Shown here piece by piece: positions 1 through 10,178 of a stretch of 32,274 nucleotides of DNA. How positions within the stretch are numbered: the stretch's first letter is position 1; every line of letters starts with the position of its first letter. The translations under genes and the position numbers were made by a program. Source of the DNA: Seison nebaliae (Eukaryota > Rotifera > Pararotatoria > Seisonacea > Seisonidae); contig JALJEE010002501.1 of assembly GCA_023231475.1 (NCBI GenBank), positions 1-32,274 of the forward strand, written 5' to 3'. The notes below the pieces were generated by a model. The model saw only the letters and a list, made by a program, of their open reading frames with translations, was not told where the DNA came from and searched no databases.

Positions 1-540
1 TAACGATTGAATTGGATATACAGATCGGACGGTACGAGTTGACACATGAGGGATCTTTAGGAGCACCTTTAAATACTGGTATCACTAAGAACGTCAACAT
101 TGATTTAGATACAATTCCGTCAAGAATAATTCGATTTATCTAGTTCAAAATAATTCAGATATTTTACCTGTTTTTACTAACAATTGTAAGAACGACATTA
201 AATTCTTCTCTTCTATTTCGAATTCCGTTTTTTCGAATGAATCGATCGGGTACAATGGTATTTGTGAACCGTATTTTTTGTTTAGTTCATTCCAAATCCA
301 CTTCTCTTCGAATGTCAGTTCGTCAATGAGAATGGGTTCTTCCGTCGGACATTTTCTTAAATTTTCAATGATATTTCTTTGTTATTCTATCTGCCCTTCC
401 ATCAAATTTATTCTTGCTAATAACGTTGATAATTGCTGTTGGGAATTTCCGTTATTATTGTTTGATTCATCGTGGTCGCCATGTTGTGAGGGGCTAGCAG
501 AAGCGTCACGTTGGTTCATGAAGATACAGATGTTTAACAT
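1..540 (-). mobile_element. Retroelement reverse-transcriptase 5' part, degenerate, runs off the left edge
   Basis: Read on the minus strand, 139-1 is open and contains IPVFKGAPKDP followed by SYRPI. This is the typical start of a reverse transcriptase domain of the non-LTR retrotransposon type (compare the family pattern IPxxKxxxxDPxxYRPI). Upstream, an ORF with starts at 540 and 519 opens with an N/Q/S-rich segment and then a charged helical stretch. It carries an in-frame TAA at 384-382, where CAA would give a smooth reading. After that stop the same frame stays open to about 178. The two parts join in frame if 140-177 (GTAAAA...CTAG, 38 nt) is removed, which would be an intron or an insertion. 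The rest of the RT lies outside the window. The RT assignment rests on motif recognition only. The stop suggests a decayed copy. Confidence 0.6.
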
Positions 541-717
541 CGAAGTCAGGAAAGATTTTATTAATGTTGCTATTTTATTATAAAAAGAAGCGAGGAAAAA
601 GCTAAAGATTTATAAAAAACTGATTTATTCGTTTTACTCGTTACACTTGGCACATGGCTTCTTAACTTTCTTAAACTATAAACTTTAATGCAACTTAATA
701 AATAGTTTATAGTTGTT

Positions 718-1582
718 ATGACAATGAAGAAAAAACTGAAGAAAAAACAAAAAATTTTTCGACCGTATCAACCACCAGATTTTTTAGATGTTAAACAATT
801 ACGAGCTGAATTGCCAGAATATCGTATTGGAGATCAAGTTAGAATTTCAATTTGTTTTCGACATGTTACATTTATTTTATACGTAAGTTAGTTAATCAAT
901 TGAAAAAATTTCCGATAAATCACCGAGATGTAGACGAAGAAACAAGAGTACATACTTCCTTTCTCAACCGATTTACGTCTGAAGAACTGAAGGATATCAA
1001 ATATGTCTTCGATATGTTCTCTAAGGAATTTACAAAGTTTTTTTTGTTTTCTCCAACAAAGAATTCAATAGTTATTGCCAGCGAATTGACAGGACCGGAA
1101 CTTCATTTAGCACTTCAAGTTTTCAACATCAAATTATCGATCGAAAAATGTGATCAAACTGTATATCGATATATTATGGAAGAAATGGAAGATGGTCAGG
1201 GAGAGAAGGAGAAGAACAAAGTTCGATCATTCGATTTCGAGTGTTTTCTCAGCATTCTCATGGAAATGCAAGAAATGTCTGTGAACGATTTTCATGATGA
1301 TATTATTTCCGTGTTCAATCAAATGCTATCATGTTACTAATTCTTCTTCCCAATTTTCACCTGAATTTTCAACCAGTTGTTAATGATAAATCGATATCGA
1401 AGAAGGATTATTTGCAAGTTGAAGACTTTTCTGAAATGATGGCAGATCTGAATATTCCTATCTCCAAAAGGCGTTTGGAAGAAATGTTTCGATATGCCAA
1501 CAGCAAAGGAAATGGGAAATTGACTCGAGATGAATTTATTGACTGTATGAATTCCACAGACTTATATTATCAACACTTATAA
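718..1582 (+). CDS. EF-hand protein, 3 exons
   Basis: Proposed exons are 718-837, 888-1332 and 1377-1582, with introns of 50 and 44 nt, giving about 256 residues. The N-terminus is lysine-rich (MTMKKKLKKKQK), and its later part and the middle look helical. A FDMF...ELTGPELHLAL segment resembles a degenerate EF-hand pair member. The clearest EF-hand is at residues 230-241, with N, K, N at loop positions 1, 3, 5, Gly at 6 and Glu at 12. It is preceded by the helix KRRLEEMFRYA and followed by FIDCM. The layout is that of calmodulin-like or troponin-like proteins, but I cannot place it in a named family. The first intron is inferred from frame only and the start could differ. A stem-loop and AATAAA follow the stop closely. 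Confidence 0.72.
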
Positions 1583-1593
1583 CAAGGAATCTT

Positions 1594-1623
1594 AATGAAG
1601 AAATATCTTCATTGAAAAATAAA
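1594..1623 (+). terminator. Stem-loop plus AATAAA polyadenylation signal of the EF-hand gene
   Basis: AATGAAGA (1594-1601) and TCTTCATT (1606-1613) form a perfect 8-bp stem with a 4-nt AATA loop, 11 nt past the stop codon. AATAAA follows at 1618-1623. The polyadenylation signal is conventional. Whether the hairpin matters for 3'-end formation is not known. Confidence 0.45.
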
Positions 1624-1934
1624 GAACAACATTTGCATTTCTGTTTGTTTATGCCTATCAGTTTTTCCTTCTTCAAATAGATTGAAATAAAAAAATGGAA
1701 ATTAAAAGTTGAAGTTATGAGTCTAATATTATTTCGTTGTAGAATAAAAAGAATAAAATGAAGATTATTGGTCAAAAGAAACTATGTCTAATTTATTGAA
1801 ATGAAATTTTTAAGAAGTTTTCTTGTCAAATATTTCCATTTATTGTGCCAAAATAGATTGGATTATTATGAGAAAAAATATTTTTAAATATTTAGCCTGA
1901 AAGAATTTGAAAGTTGAAATAATAATCATCAAAT
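1624..1934. other. Intergenic, no gene seen
   Basis: AT-rich spacer between the EF-hand gene and UBA3, which run in the same direction. It must hold the UBA3 promoter. It is also the place to look for a missing N-terminal UBA3 exon, but no open stretch with convincing splice sites stands out. Confidence 0.6.
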
Positions 1935-3672
1935 ATGAATTTGTATCAGACAGTTGAGAATCCGATTCTATTGTTGGGTGCTGGTGGATTAGGATGTCAA
2001 GTATTGAACAGTTTGGTTATTCCTTCTTTTATTTCTCCATTTATATTGTTTATGTCGTATAGGCGTCTTTACAATGTCGTAATATTCATGTGATTGATAT
2101 GGATACTATTGAGATAACGAATTTGAATCGACAATTTTTATTTGAGTTCATTTTTTCCACATCAATTTACCTGACGTTTTAGTGAGGAAGATATTGGAGA
2201 ATCTAAAGCAGTAATTTGTGCTAAAAAAATCCACGAAAGTTTTCCTAAATGTCAAATAACTCCGTTAGTTTCCTAAATTCATAACGATTGTTCATTCGAT
2301 TTCAGACATTTTAAACAAATTGAAGAATTTTCAAGAGAATTTTATAAAAGTTTTCTTTCTCAAATATTCTCTTTTCCAATGATTGCTAAAGTGATCTCTT
2401 AGAGTTCGATGTTGTTATTTGTGGTTTGGATTCGGTCTCCGCTAGAAGATGGATCAATTCTACATTGGTATCTAATTTCTGTTATCCTATTATTCAATTA
2501 GATTTACAAACAGATATCTCTAGTTGAATATGATGATAATAAGGCTGTAATCAAATCGTCAATCATACCATTGATTGATGGTGGAACTGAGGCATATGAT
2601 GGAAATGTACGAGTGATTATTCCAACAATAACGGCCTGTATCGAATGCTCTTTAGATCTCTTTCCCTCAAAAGTTCACTTTCATTTAATCAATTTTAATT
2701 AAATTAAAATTTTGTAGAAAACTTTTCCATTGTGTACAATAGCTAATCGTCCAAGAAATGCGGAACATTGTATTGAATATGTCAAATTAATTTTATGGAA
2801 TAAAGAACAACCATTTGGCAGTTGATTCTCTTCTCATTATTTATCTTCCTTCAACATTTAATGAAGATATAGAATTAGATATTGATGACGTCGATCATTT
2901 GGAATGGATTGAAAATGAAGCGAGAAAACGAGCGGAATCATTTCATATAAAAGGAGTCAATTCTCATTTGACAAAAACAGTTTTAAGAAATATTTTACCT
3001 GCCATCGCTACAACAAATTCGTTTATTGCGAATGTGTGTGCTATCGAATGTTATAAATTATTAAAAAAGTTATTTTATATTTCTTTTCCAAATGAAAATT
3101 TGATGAATGGAAAAAGAATGGATAATATCGATAATTGGCTCCAAATCAATAACGTCGATCAATTTTATTTATACGTATGGAAATATGACAAAGAAGTTTG
3201 TCATAATCAGATTTGAAATAATTTCCTTTTTAGGATGATTGTTTGGTTTGTGGTGAACAAATTTCTTATATGAACGCTGACCTCCATTGGACATTACAAG
3301 AATTGATCGATCACATGAAAACTAATGACAAATTGTTTCCAAATTTTTCTTATATCTATTCTTCATTTTACTTTATTTTTTATCTATCGCTAAAGAAATT
3401 TATCAGATCCAAGTCTAACAACGAAAACGACAAGAAAAGATGTAGAAAATTCCCATCAGACTCTATACATGAAACGACCGATTTTTCTCCGTCGTGCAAC
3501 CGAAGCCAATTTGTCGAAAACATTAAATCGTTTTTCGATTATTTTCTATTCATCTAATTTCCTTCTTTGTACGATAGAATTAAAAGTGACGGAGGATAAC
3601 ATCTTATATATTACTGATGATTCGATATCTGGAACGTTACAATTACAATTGAAATTTAACTGTTTTGATTAA
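1935..3672 (+). CDS. UBA3: NEDD8-activating enzyme E1 catalytic subunit (UBA3), 11 exons
   Basis: UBA3 pairs with NAE1/APPBP1 to adenylate NEDD8, hold it as a thioester and pass it to the E2 UBC12 for cullin neddylation. Exons: 1935-2015, 2063-2145, 2183-2263, 2306-2349, 2403-2467, 2514-2672, 2718-2820, 2873-3195, 3234-3334, 3396-3529 and 3578-3672. They encode 422 residues, and all phases join. Landmarks: nucleotide-binding GAGGLG (15-20), [35 protein letters not shown], zinc ligands C160/C163 (CIEC) and C316/C319 (CLVC), and the catalytic Cys at 177 in [18 protein letters not shown] follows the catalytic Cys. A C-terminal ubiquitin-fold domain that recruits E2 includes NLSKTLN. The protein is about 40 residues shorter than human UBA3 (463), almost all at the N-terminus, where GAGGLG lies only 14 residues from the start. 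AATAAA lies at 3729-3734. Confidence 0.95.
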
Positions 3673-3824
3673 TGTTATTCTCATAAGAATTATATCAAAT
3701 TCGAAAGATTAAAATTTACAGATTTAAAAATAAATAATTAATTTTCTGAAATTTTATTCGAAAATATCATTTCTTCATAAAATCTTCGAAACAATAAATT
3801 TAATAGTTATTAACATTCCCCAAT

Positions 3825-4632
3825 TTAAGTAGCTGGGGCTGGTTGTTCTGCTCGTAATTCCGTCTTGATTTCAGGCTTCGTCTCTGGCTTCGGTTCGATA
3901 ATTTGTACATTATCTGGAAGAGCTTCTTTCGGCCCTGATCGTCCATTAGTATCATGTTTCAACATAATTTTCACTTTAATTCCAATTACTCCTTGTCTCA
4001 AGAGAACATGACGAACAGCTTCGTCGATGTAACTTCGAGTTGAGTTACCTGAATGTATCATAAGACCTTCACCAAATTTCGTCGATTTAGCACGTTGTCC
4101 TCTCAACTTTCCACTTACAATAATTTCGCATCCTTGAGCTCCTGATTCCATGATGTATCGTAGAACACCATAACATGCACGTCGGACAGCTAATCCTCCA
4201 AGTAATTTGTATCTTAAAGATTCAGCTTGTGTTGCTGCACATAACCCACGAATTGCCAATTTGGCAGCATACAACTAATAATAATAAATCGAATAAAAAT
4301 ATTTTCGAAAACAATTGTAAACTTGTAATTTGCCATCTGGAAAATTAAATCTTTGTTGAACTAATGCAGTTAATTCTTTAATTCGATGTCCTTGTTCTCC
4401 TAGAACGGCTTGAGTTCTCGTTGCTCGAATGATGATTTCAGTAACTGTTGGCGTTTGTCGCACTTCCAAATTGGAATAACCATCTTCGGCCAATTCACGT
4501 GCGAAGAACTCTCCTAATTCAGCTCGCAGCAAACCATATTGAACGGCCTGAAATAGAATGGAAAAACGATATTCCGATTCTTAAAAACAGAAAGATACAA
4601 ACAGCTTTTTTCACGGAAATCTTCTTGTCCAT
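3825..4632 (-). CDS. RpS3: 40S ribosomal protein S3 (uS3), 3 exons
   Basis: Component of the small ribosomal subunit near the mRNA entry channel. Exons on the minus strand: 4632-4603 (10 codons), 4547-4323 (75 codons) and 4274-3825 (149 codons plus stop), giving 234 residues; animal S3 is about 243. The KH domain has the GXXG loop GEQG at 60-63, after [15 protein letters not shown]. The S3 signature follows, with [23 protein letters not shown] sequence, [11 protein letters not shown] and [20 protein letters not shown] segments. The tail is low-complexity, Pro/Glu/Lys-rich and ends PAPAT. Exon 1 is tiny and reads [10 protein letters not shown], which fits the family N-terminus but lacks its usual KKRK block. 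Introns are 55 nt (GTTTGT...CAG) and 48 nt (GTTTAC...TAG). Confidence 0.96.
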
Positions 4633-5024
4633 GTTGATTGAAAATTGAGATGTTGTTGTAAATTATTTCAAATTTTAAATTTACAAAACTATCTTTTTCC
4701 ATGTAATAAAGTGAAAAATATAAATTCATTTAGATGTTTATTCTTCATTTAAATATTCAGCTTCTCCGAAAAATTGGTAAATATTTGAAAGAACACAAAA
4801 ATTGAAGAATTTTCAATATATTAAATTGAAAGGATTGTTTTGGTTTTTGCGAATAAATTTTTCTGAATTCTAATGTTGCACAACTTGCCATCTTTATTGA
4901 AGGGGGAAAATATGGAATAAATAATTTAAAATGTGGTTGAAAGTAAGAATGAAATTTGTGAGGAGGAGATGAGTATCTTACAAAATGAGAATTATATGAA
5001 ATATTTTGATCTATTAAAATTGAT
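4633..5024. other. Intergenic between RpS3 and the ANKRD13 gene
   Basis: About 390 nt. It holds the RpS3 promoter and 5' UTR and the end of the upstream minus-strand gene. Short open frames here are AT-rich and show no recognisable protein. No TATA box is evident. Confidence 0.6.
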
Positions 5025-5029
5025 TTATT
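5024..5029 (-). terminator. AATAAA overlapping the ANKRD13 stop codon
   Basis: On the minus strand the last sense codon and stop read CAA TAA, and the next base completes AATAAA. If this signal is used, the 3' UTR would be only about 20 nt long. In AT-rich DNA the overlap could also be accidental. Confidence 0.4.
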
Positions 5030-7157
5030 GATCAACAAGTGACAAAGACAAAATTTTCTTTAAAGTTTCATCTTCTTCACTTTCGATTTTCATCTTCTCC
5101 TTCTCATGAGTCTCCAAACTAAGTTTGATTGCTTCTTGTAAATCCGTGTCAACATCATTCGACACTTGAGTGATAGTCTGCACAAATTCTGGCTCTAATT
5201 TGAGACTTTCCTCGATCGCTTTTTGCATTTCATTCTGAAATTTTGGAAGAGATAAATTATTTGTATCATTCAACATTTCTTTCAATGTCAATTTTTCTGA
5301 ATATAAATTGTCACCCAAATCATCTAATATTCAAATAAAATTTTCTCTTCACACAAATGAATAATAACCATGAAGTTCTTCTTCAAAATCTAATTCTTCT
5401 TCAATATCTTCTTGAACATTAAATGCTTTGAACAAGTTTTCAATATGTTCCATTTCACTATCTTTCACTACATACGACGAATCAATTTCAAACACTTCAT
5501 CCGATATTTCACAGACCTCCTAAATAGAGAAGATAAATTAATTTTTCTTATAAACATTTTGTTAATGAAACCTTTTCCTTATTATAGTTTACGTATTGTG
5601 CGGCGGTGCGAGATGAATTGACATTTTCAAAAGAGAATTTTATTTTAATGATTTTATACAATGGAACTTCTAATAAAGATAAATGATTAGATTTATGAAT
5701 AAAAGTGAAAACTAACCAATTTTTAATGGAAATCCATGAGGCAATTTCTCTTCGATGAAATCACATAACTTCTTCACATAAGTATTGGTATGAGATAAGA
5801 GATGGAGAATGGGAAGAATATGTTTCTCAAATTTCAATGGATAATCATTATACAACCAAAGATTAGTGCGAACACTAAACGATTTGGAAGATTGATCTAA
5901 CGATTTCGTGGTGAAACCATTCTTCCCTTTCGATAATGCATCGAAATATTCGGTTTGATTTAGACCGTCAATTTTATCCGGTTTCTCTACTTCTTCCTTC
6001 TCCTCTTCCTCTTCTCCATTGTTGTTTGTCGTTTTCTCAATATGTTGTATATACTTCTCGTCATCGAACAATTTCATTTTGTCTTCATTCTCCAAATTCA
6101 TATTCGTCTTCAATTTATTTAATTCTAATTTCTCTTCTGATGTACATCCTAATGAATTGAACATAGTTGATGCTTGTGCTGCAAAATTCTTATGTTGCTT
6201 CTTCCAAAATTCTTTTCTCTCATTCGACAAATGAGACATGATGGAACGATGAATAATTGTACAATTATTGGCCGTATATACTTCACAATCGAAGTCGTCG
6301 ACCACTTCAGATCGGTCGACTCTCCAGCCATAGAATCCGGATTTGCATCTTTGGAATTGGATAGACTCCGTATCGAGATATGTCGTCGTCATTGGAGTAG
6401 TTAAACGGAAGAGAATATTGGCATCACTTATCGCAAATTTACCAAATAAATTCTCAGTATTCTCCTTCTCATTCTCTTCCATCTTTTCTGTCGATCGACT
6501 ATCGGGCGATGATTGATCTGTCGTCATTCGAATCCGATGTTCTGTCAATTGTTTCTTTTCATGATTAACCGTTTTGATGAGAATATCATTTTCTTCTACT
6601 GTCACATAAATGGAATTGAGACCACGTTGCCAAACGCCATTCTCATTGCCACATAACGTCCAATCGATTCGAACTTTTCTACCTTTCTTATAAATTTTAT
6701 AACAATCATTCGGACAATATTTTGATATGAATGGCAACCAAGAACTAAATTCCATTTTCATTTCCACATAATAATCAGCTGCTTGTTCCAAATGATTAAC
6801 TAATTTAGGAAATTCATTTTCTATCGATAACATTCTCTGATAATCTCGCCATTGATGAATGAGTCGAATCATTTCTCGATTTTTTGACATAACTGCAGCT
6901 TGTACACATGACCAGCCGAAACCGTCACAAGTTTTCGCATTCGCTCCATTATTCAATAAATCTCTCGCACATTCCATTCGAGCTAATCGTGCAGCTATGT
7001 GTAACGGAGTGCGACCAAATCGGTCCTCTTCATTCACCAGTTGTGGAAAACGATTAATATAAGTAGAGAGAGTCGCTGGTTTATCATCCCAAACTAATCG
7101 GTGGAATGTTTCAGGTGCCGGCATATTAGTTCGGGAATTATATTTACGTATTCTCAC
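5025..7157 (-). CDS. ANKRD13: ANKRD13-family ankyrin-repeat, UIM-containing protein, 4 exons
   Basis: ANKRD13 proteins sit at the plasma membrane and endosomes and use C-terminal ubiquitin-interacting motifs to bind K63-ubiquitinated cargo such as EGFR. Exons on the minus strand: 7157-5717, 5669-5572, 5519-5369 and 5323-5025, giving 662 residues. Ankyrin repeats span about residues 35-110 (DRFGRTPLHIAARLARMECA). The family's central domain follows, with CPNDCYKI, KSGFYGWRVDRSEVV and LPHGFPLKIG. Exon 2 gives the conserved FSFENVNSSRTA. Three UIM-like helices lie near 595-606 (MQKAIEESLKLE), 624-633 (DLQEAIKLSL) and 647-659 (ETLKKILSLSL), as in ANKRD13A/B/D. ATGs at 7157 and slightly downstream (before PAPETF) are both possible starts. 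Human ANKRD13A is 590 residues; here the extra length is a Glu/Lys-rich insert. Introns are 47, 52 and 45 nt, all starting GTT. Confidence 0.93.
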
Positions 7158-7692
7158 TACTATTCTCTAACTGTTTTTTGTGATAAATAAGATTTATGTA
7201 AAATTAGATAAGTCGAAAGCTTTCGATTCGATTTACTTACTTCAAACAACCCACCAACTAATCGACAATAATTCCACAGTATCGAAAGAGCAAAAACAAT
7301 CTATTCAGTTATTAATATATCCGATTATTTATATAACTTAATTGATGGTGTTGTGATTGATAAAATGAATTTACCACATAGATACTGACCAGAAATATAT
7401 AAAGGAGAGAAGTAAAATCGAAAAACGAAAAAAAATTGTAAAAATTGTCATAAAAAAAAAGGAAAATTTATTTTCTTTTGTTAAGTCAAAAATGAATGAA
7501 TATAATGTTATTGAATTTTCTATTAGTTAAGTGTTTCGCATGCAGATAAGTAGGAAGATAAAATAATCTGCTTATCATCCATCAAAAATAGTCATACTTT
7601 ATGATCAACTGAAAGAAGAAGAGTCATTTGGAAATTTTGATTAAAAATTAGATCAATTAAAATTCAGTTCAATTTCAATTAGAAAGCGAACA
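7158..7692. promoter_or_regulatory. Divergent intergenic region between ANKRD13 and IQ-BTB-BACK genes
   Basis: About 535 nt between two genes transcribed outward, so it must contain both promoters. It is AT-rich with A-tracts near 7425-7460. I see no coding stretch and no clear TATA element that fixes a start site. Confidence 0.5.
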
Positions 7693-9690
7693 ATGACGAA
7701 ACATATTTCAACTAATCCTTACTCGTCATATACTAATGGTTCAGTCGTTGATAACGTATCTTATGTGGAAGCTACAGAGAGAGGTGATTTTGCATGCAGC
7801 AAATCAGAAGATGCTCTTCGACGATTTACTTCGGGTGGATCTTCGGTGGAGTTTCATGATCATAATATTCATGACACCGTTGCTAGTGAGCTACATGACC
7901 TTGTTTACTCCGAAGCCGATCCTTTATGTTTAGAGCAGACCATAAAAAAGATCGTTCAAAGGAAACAGGTGTTGATAGTCGACGATTCTTATTCGAAATT
8001 TGATACTACTTGTTTTGATTTTCATTCAAATTCTTCAAAACTTACTTTCTATATAGTTATAAGCAATGAAACTCTAAAATTATTGAAAACGAAACTTTAT
8101 GAGAAATTAATTTCCGAATTAATTAAAGGTCGATGTAATAGAGAACAGATCTTATCGAAACGTTCAGTCAGAAAGCGTATCGAAACAATTGTCGACGATC
8201 ATTATGGTCAATTGTGCAGTCGTTAGTTGTTGAGAATAAGAAAAAATGTCTTTATTATTTAAGATCCATGTATTGATAAGGAACATATGAAAGAATTAAA
8301 TATGCAATGCGCTGCCGATTTCTTAAATCTTGCTAAGAAGAATGGAGCTGCTTTACTTATACAGAAGAATTGGAGGAAACATTTAGTTCAATTTCTTCTA
8401 TACAAAAATTTCTCGATAATAAACTTCTGATAATTTAGATTTCAAAATGGTACCGGAATATGAAGAAGGCTTCAATTCGAATTCAAGCATGGTGGCGAGG
8501 TATTATGGTTAGGAATCATGATAAATTTTAAATATGAGACAAAGAATCATTTGTTAGATAAGACATCATATGGTGATTCTGCTAGATATTGGCAATGAAG
8601 CTATTGGTTAACGATTTGACTTATTTTGAAAAAGATTAATGAATTAAATTTTAGAGAATGATGTTTCATTAACTCAAAATTTACAGGAATTTCAAAAGAA
8701 TAATTTTCTTACCGATACACGTCTTGTACATACAACTCGAAAAGGAACCGTTACTTTATACCATATCCATTTAGTGACATTAGCATCGGTGAGTCAATTA
8801 TTAAGAGATCCATTACTAGGTGCCAAAACTGCTGATGATGCTAAAGGAAAAGTTTTAATTTTTATGAAAATTTGAGTAAAACATATGTCATTAGATATGT
8901 TTTCGAGCACCACATATTCCTAAAAAAATCATGGAAACTTTATTTGATTTCATGTATGGATATCGAGTAAATATAAATCTTTTGTGGTTGGAGGATTATT
9001 TGAGTGCTGCTAGAGATATCGGTTTTAAAGAACTGGAAAACATTTGTTGTGACTTATTACAGGTCAATCATTTTTCTAAATTATTATCCTTCAGCAAATT
9101 AATCATGTTATTAGGAGAATGCAGCCGAAAGAGCATTTGTTGAGGAGAGGACGAAGGTAGTCCAATGCACTGATTTGCCCCCATTAGACACTTATGATAT
9201 GTTGACAGCAATAGCGAATGAAGGATTAATGAATTTTTCGAAATTCTCATCTAAATTTCGAGATCTTACACCTCGCGATGTACGTCGATTATTAGCGTCT
9301 GATGAATTAACTGTAAAGTTATTGAAATTCTTATTAAGAAGAAACTAATTTAAATCATTCCAATTTAGAGATGAATTTGAAGTGTTCCGTGCAGCTAATC
9401 GATGGTATTCTTATGATTTTAAGACGCGTGAATTACATATTCCTGATGTATTCATGTCGATCAGATGGCGTAACTTGCCACCTTGGGAGATAAGGAAGTG
9501 TGTTCACCAATTACCGGTTATGATGAAGAATAGACGATTGGCGTATGTGATTACTGAAGCTCATTGGTATTCATTCTATAAACATTATGAGGTGTTCCAC
9601 CCACAACTCAGATTAGTTGCTGATCCACAACGTCACGGAATGCAAGAACAGGAAGATGATGGAAGATGTGTCGAGAAATGTATTTTATAG
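7693..9690 (+). CDS. IQ-motif, BTB and BACK domain protein, 9 exons
   Basis: Exons: 7693-8011, 8057-8221, 8264-8385, 8439-8507, 8558-8606, 8655-8851, 8895-9062, 9115-9317 and 9369-9690, giving 537 residues; all phases join. The N-terminal 190 residues match nothing I know. Two IQ motifs for calmodulin or myosin-light-chain binding follow: IQKNWRKHLISKW (about 194) and IQAWWRGIMIRHH (about 217). The BTB domain covers about 240-360 (LTDTRLVH, ending in METLFDFMYGYRVNI and LSAARDIGFKELENICC). A BACK-type helical domain runs to about 470 (DEFEVFRAANRW, IRWRNLPPWEIRKCV). No Kelch repeats follow. BTB-BACK proteins usually serve as CUL3 ubiquitin-ligase adaptors, and the IQ motifs suggest calcium/calmodulin input; both roles are inferred. 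UBA3, which supports cullin activation, is nearby, but that is probably coincidence. Intron 7 begins GTC; the others begin GTT. Confidence 0.84.
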
Positions 9691-9932
9691 AAACGACCTA
9701 ATTAATTGCAGAGATTGTTCTCCTCCTTCGTGTTAAACATCAGATTTCTTCTTTAATGAATGATTATCGAAATAAATTGATTTCATGTTATTATGATTTG
9801 CCATTTTAAACAATCTATATATCAGATAATTGGAAAATCAAAATTTTCTCATTCCAATCCATTCGAATTTTCTCAGAAATTATTTCAATAACTCAAATCA
9901 CAGTAACAGTAAAATATTCGTCTTTCCCAAAC

Positions 9933-10178
9933 ATGATACTGAAAATTATAGTACTTTTTTGTATTATCCAAATTGTTACGGTTAACGCACAAACTTTCCA
10001 TTATACATCTGGATGGGGAGGCAAACGGGCGTACTGGAATACAGATGGCAGGAAACTATCATCGGATTTGAGAACATTATGCGCTTTATGGAAGCAATTT
10101 GTCTTCATATCAGATATGGCGCCATTGTGGAATGAGAAAACGGTTCGTTCAGTTGCACGTATATGTAAGAAAATTTGA
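9933..10178 (+). CDS. Crz: Corazonin-like neuropeptide precursor
   Basis: A short secreted prohormone of 81 residues in one open frame. Residues 1-19 form a signal peptide (MILKIIVLFCIIQIVTVNA). The mature peptide starts directly after it: QTFHYTSGWG, then Gly-Lys-Arg at 30-32. The N-terminal Gln would cyclise to pyroglutamate and G30 would donate the C-terminal amide. Insect corazonin is pQTFQYSRGWTN-amide, so the shared frame is QTF-x-Y-x-x-GW. Here the C-terminus after Trp is one Gly instead of Thr-Asn, making a decapeptide. The rest (33-81) is the associated peptide, with two Cys at about residues 49 and 78 and no second active copy. AKH/RPCH and ACP peptides fit less well. Corazonin acts through a GnRH-related receptor in stress and metabolic signalling in arthropods. 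Confidence 0.87.
   Translation: MILKIIVLFCIIQIVTVNAQTFHYTSGWGGKRAYWNTDGRKLSSDLRTLCALWKQFVFISDMAPLWNEKTVRSVARICKKI

Noticed and set aside
1039..1063. A 25-nt GTTTTTTTT...AAAG segment as an intron of the EF-hand gene
   Set aside because: Too short to splice, and its removal creates an in-frame stop.
5936..6404. Plus-strand ORFs inside the ANKRD13 gene
   Set aside because: Antisense shadows of a well-supported coding exon.
8012..8056. In-frame read-through of IQ-BTB-BACK intron 1 as coding sequence
   Set aside because: The frame is open across it, but the GTT donor, TATATAG acceptor, 45-nt length and preserved phase fit an intron like all its neighbours. Transcript evidence would decide.
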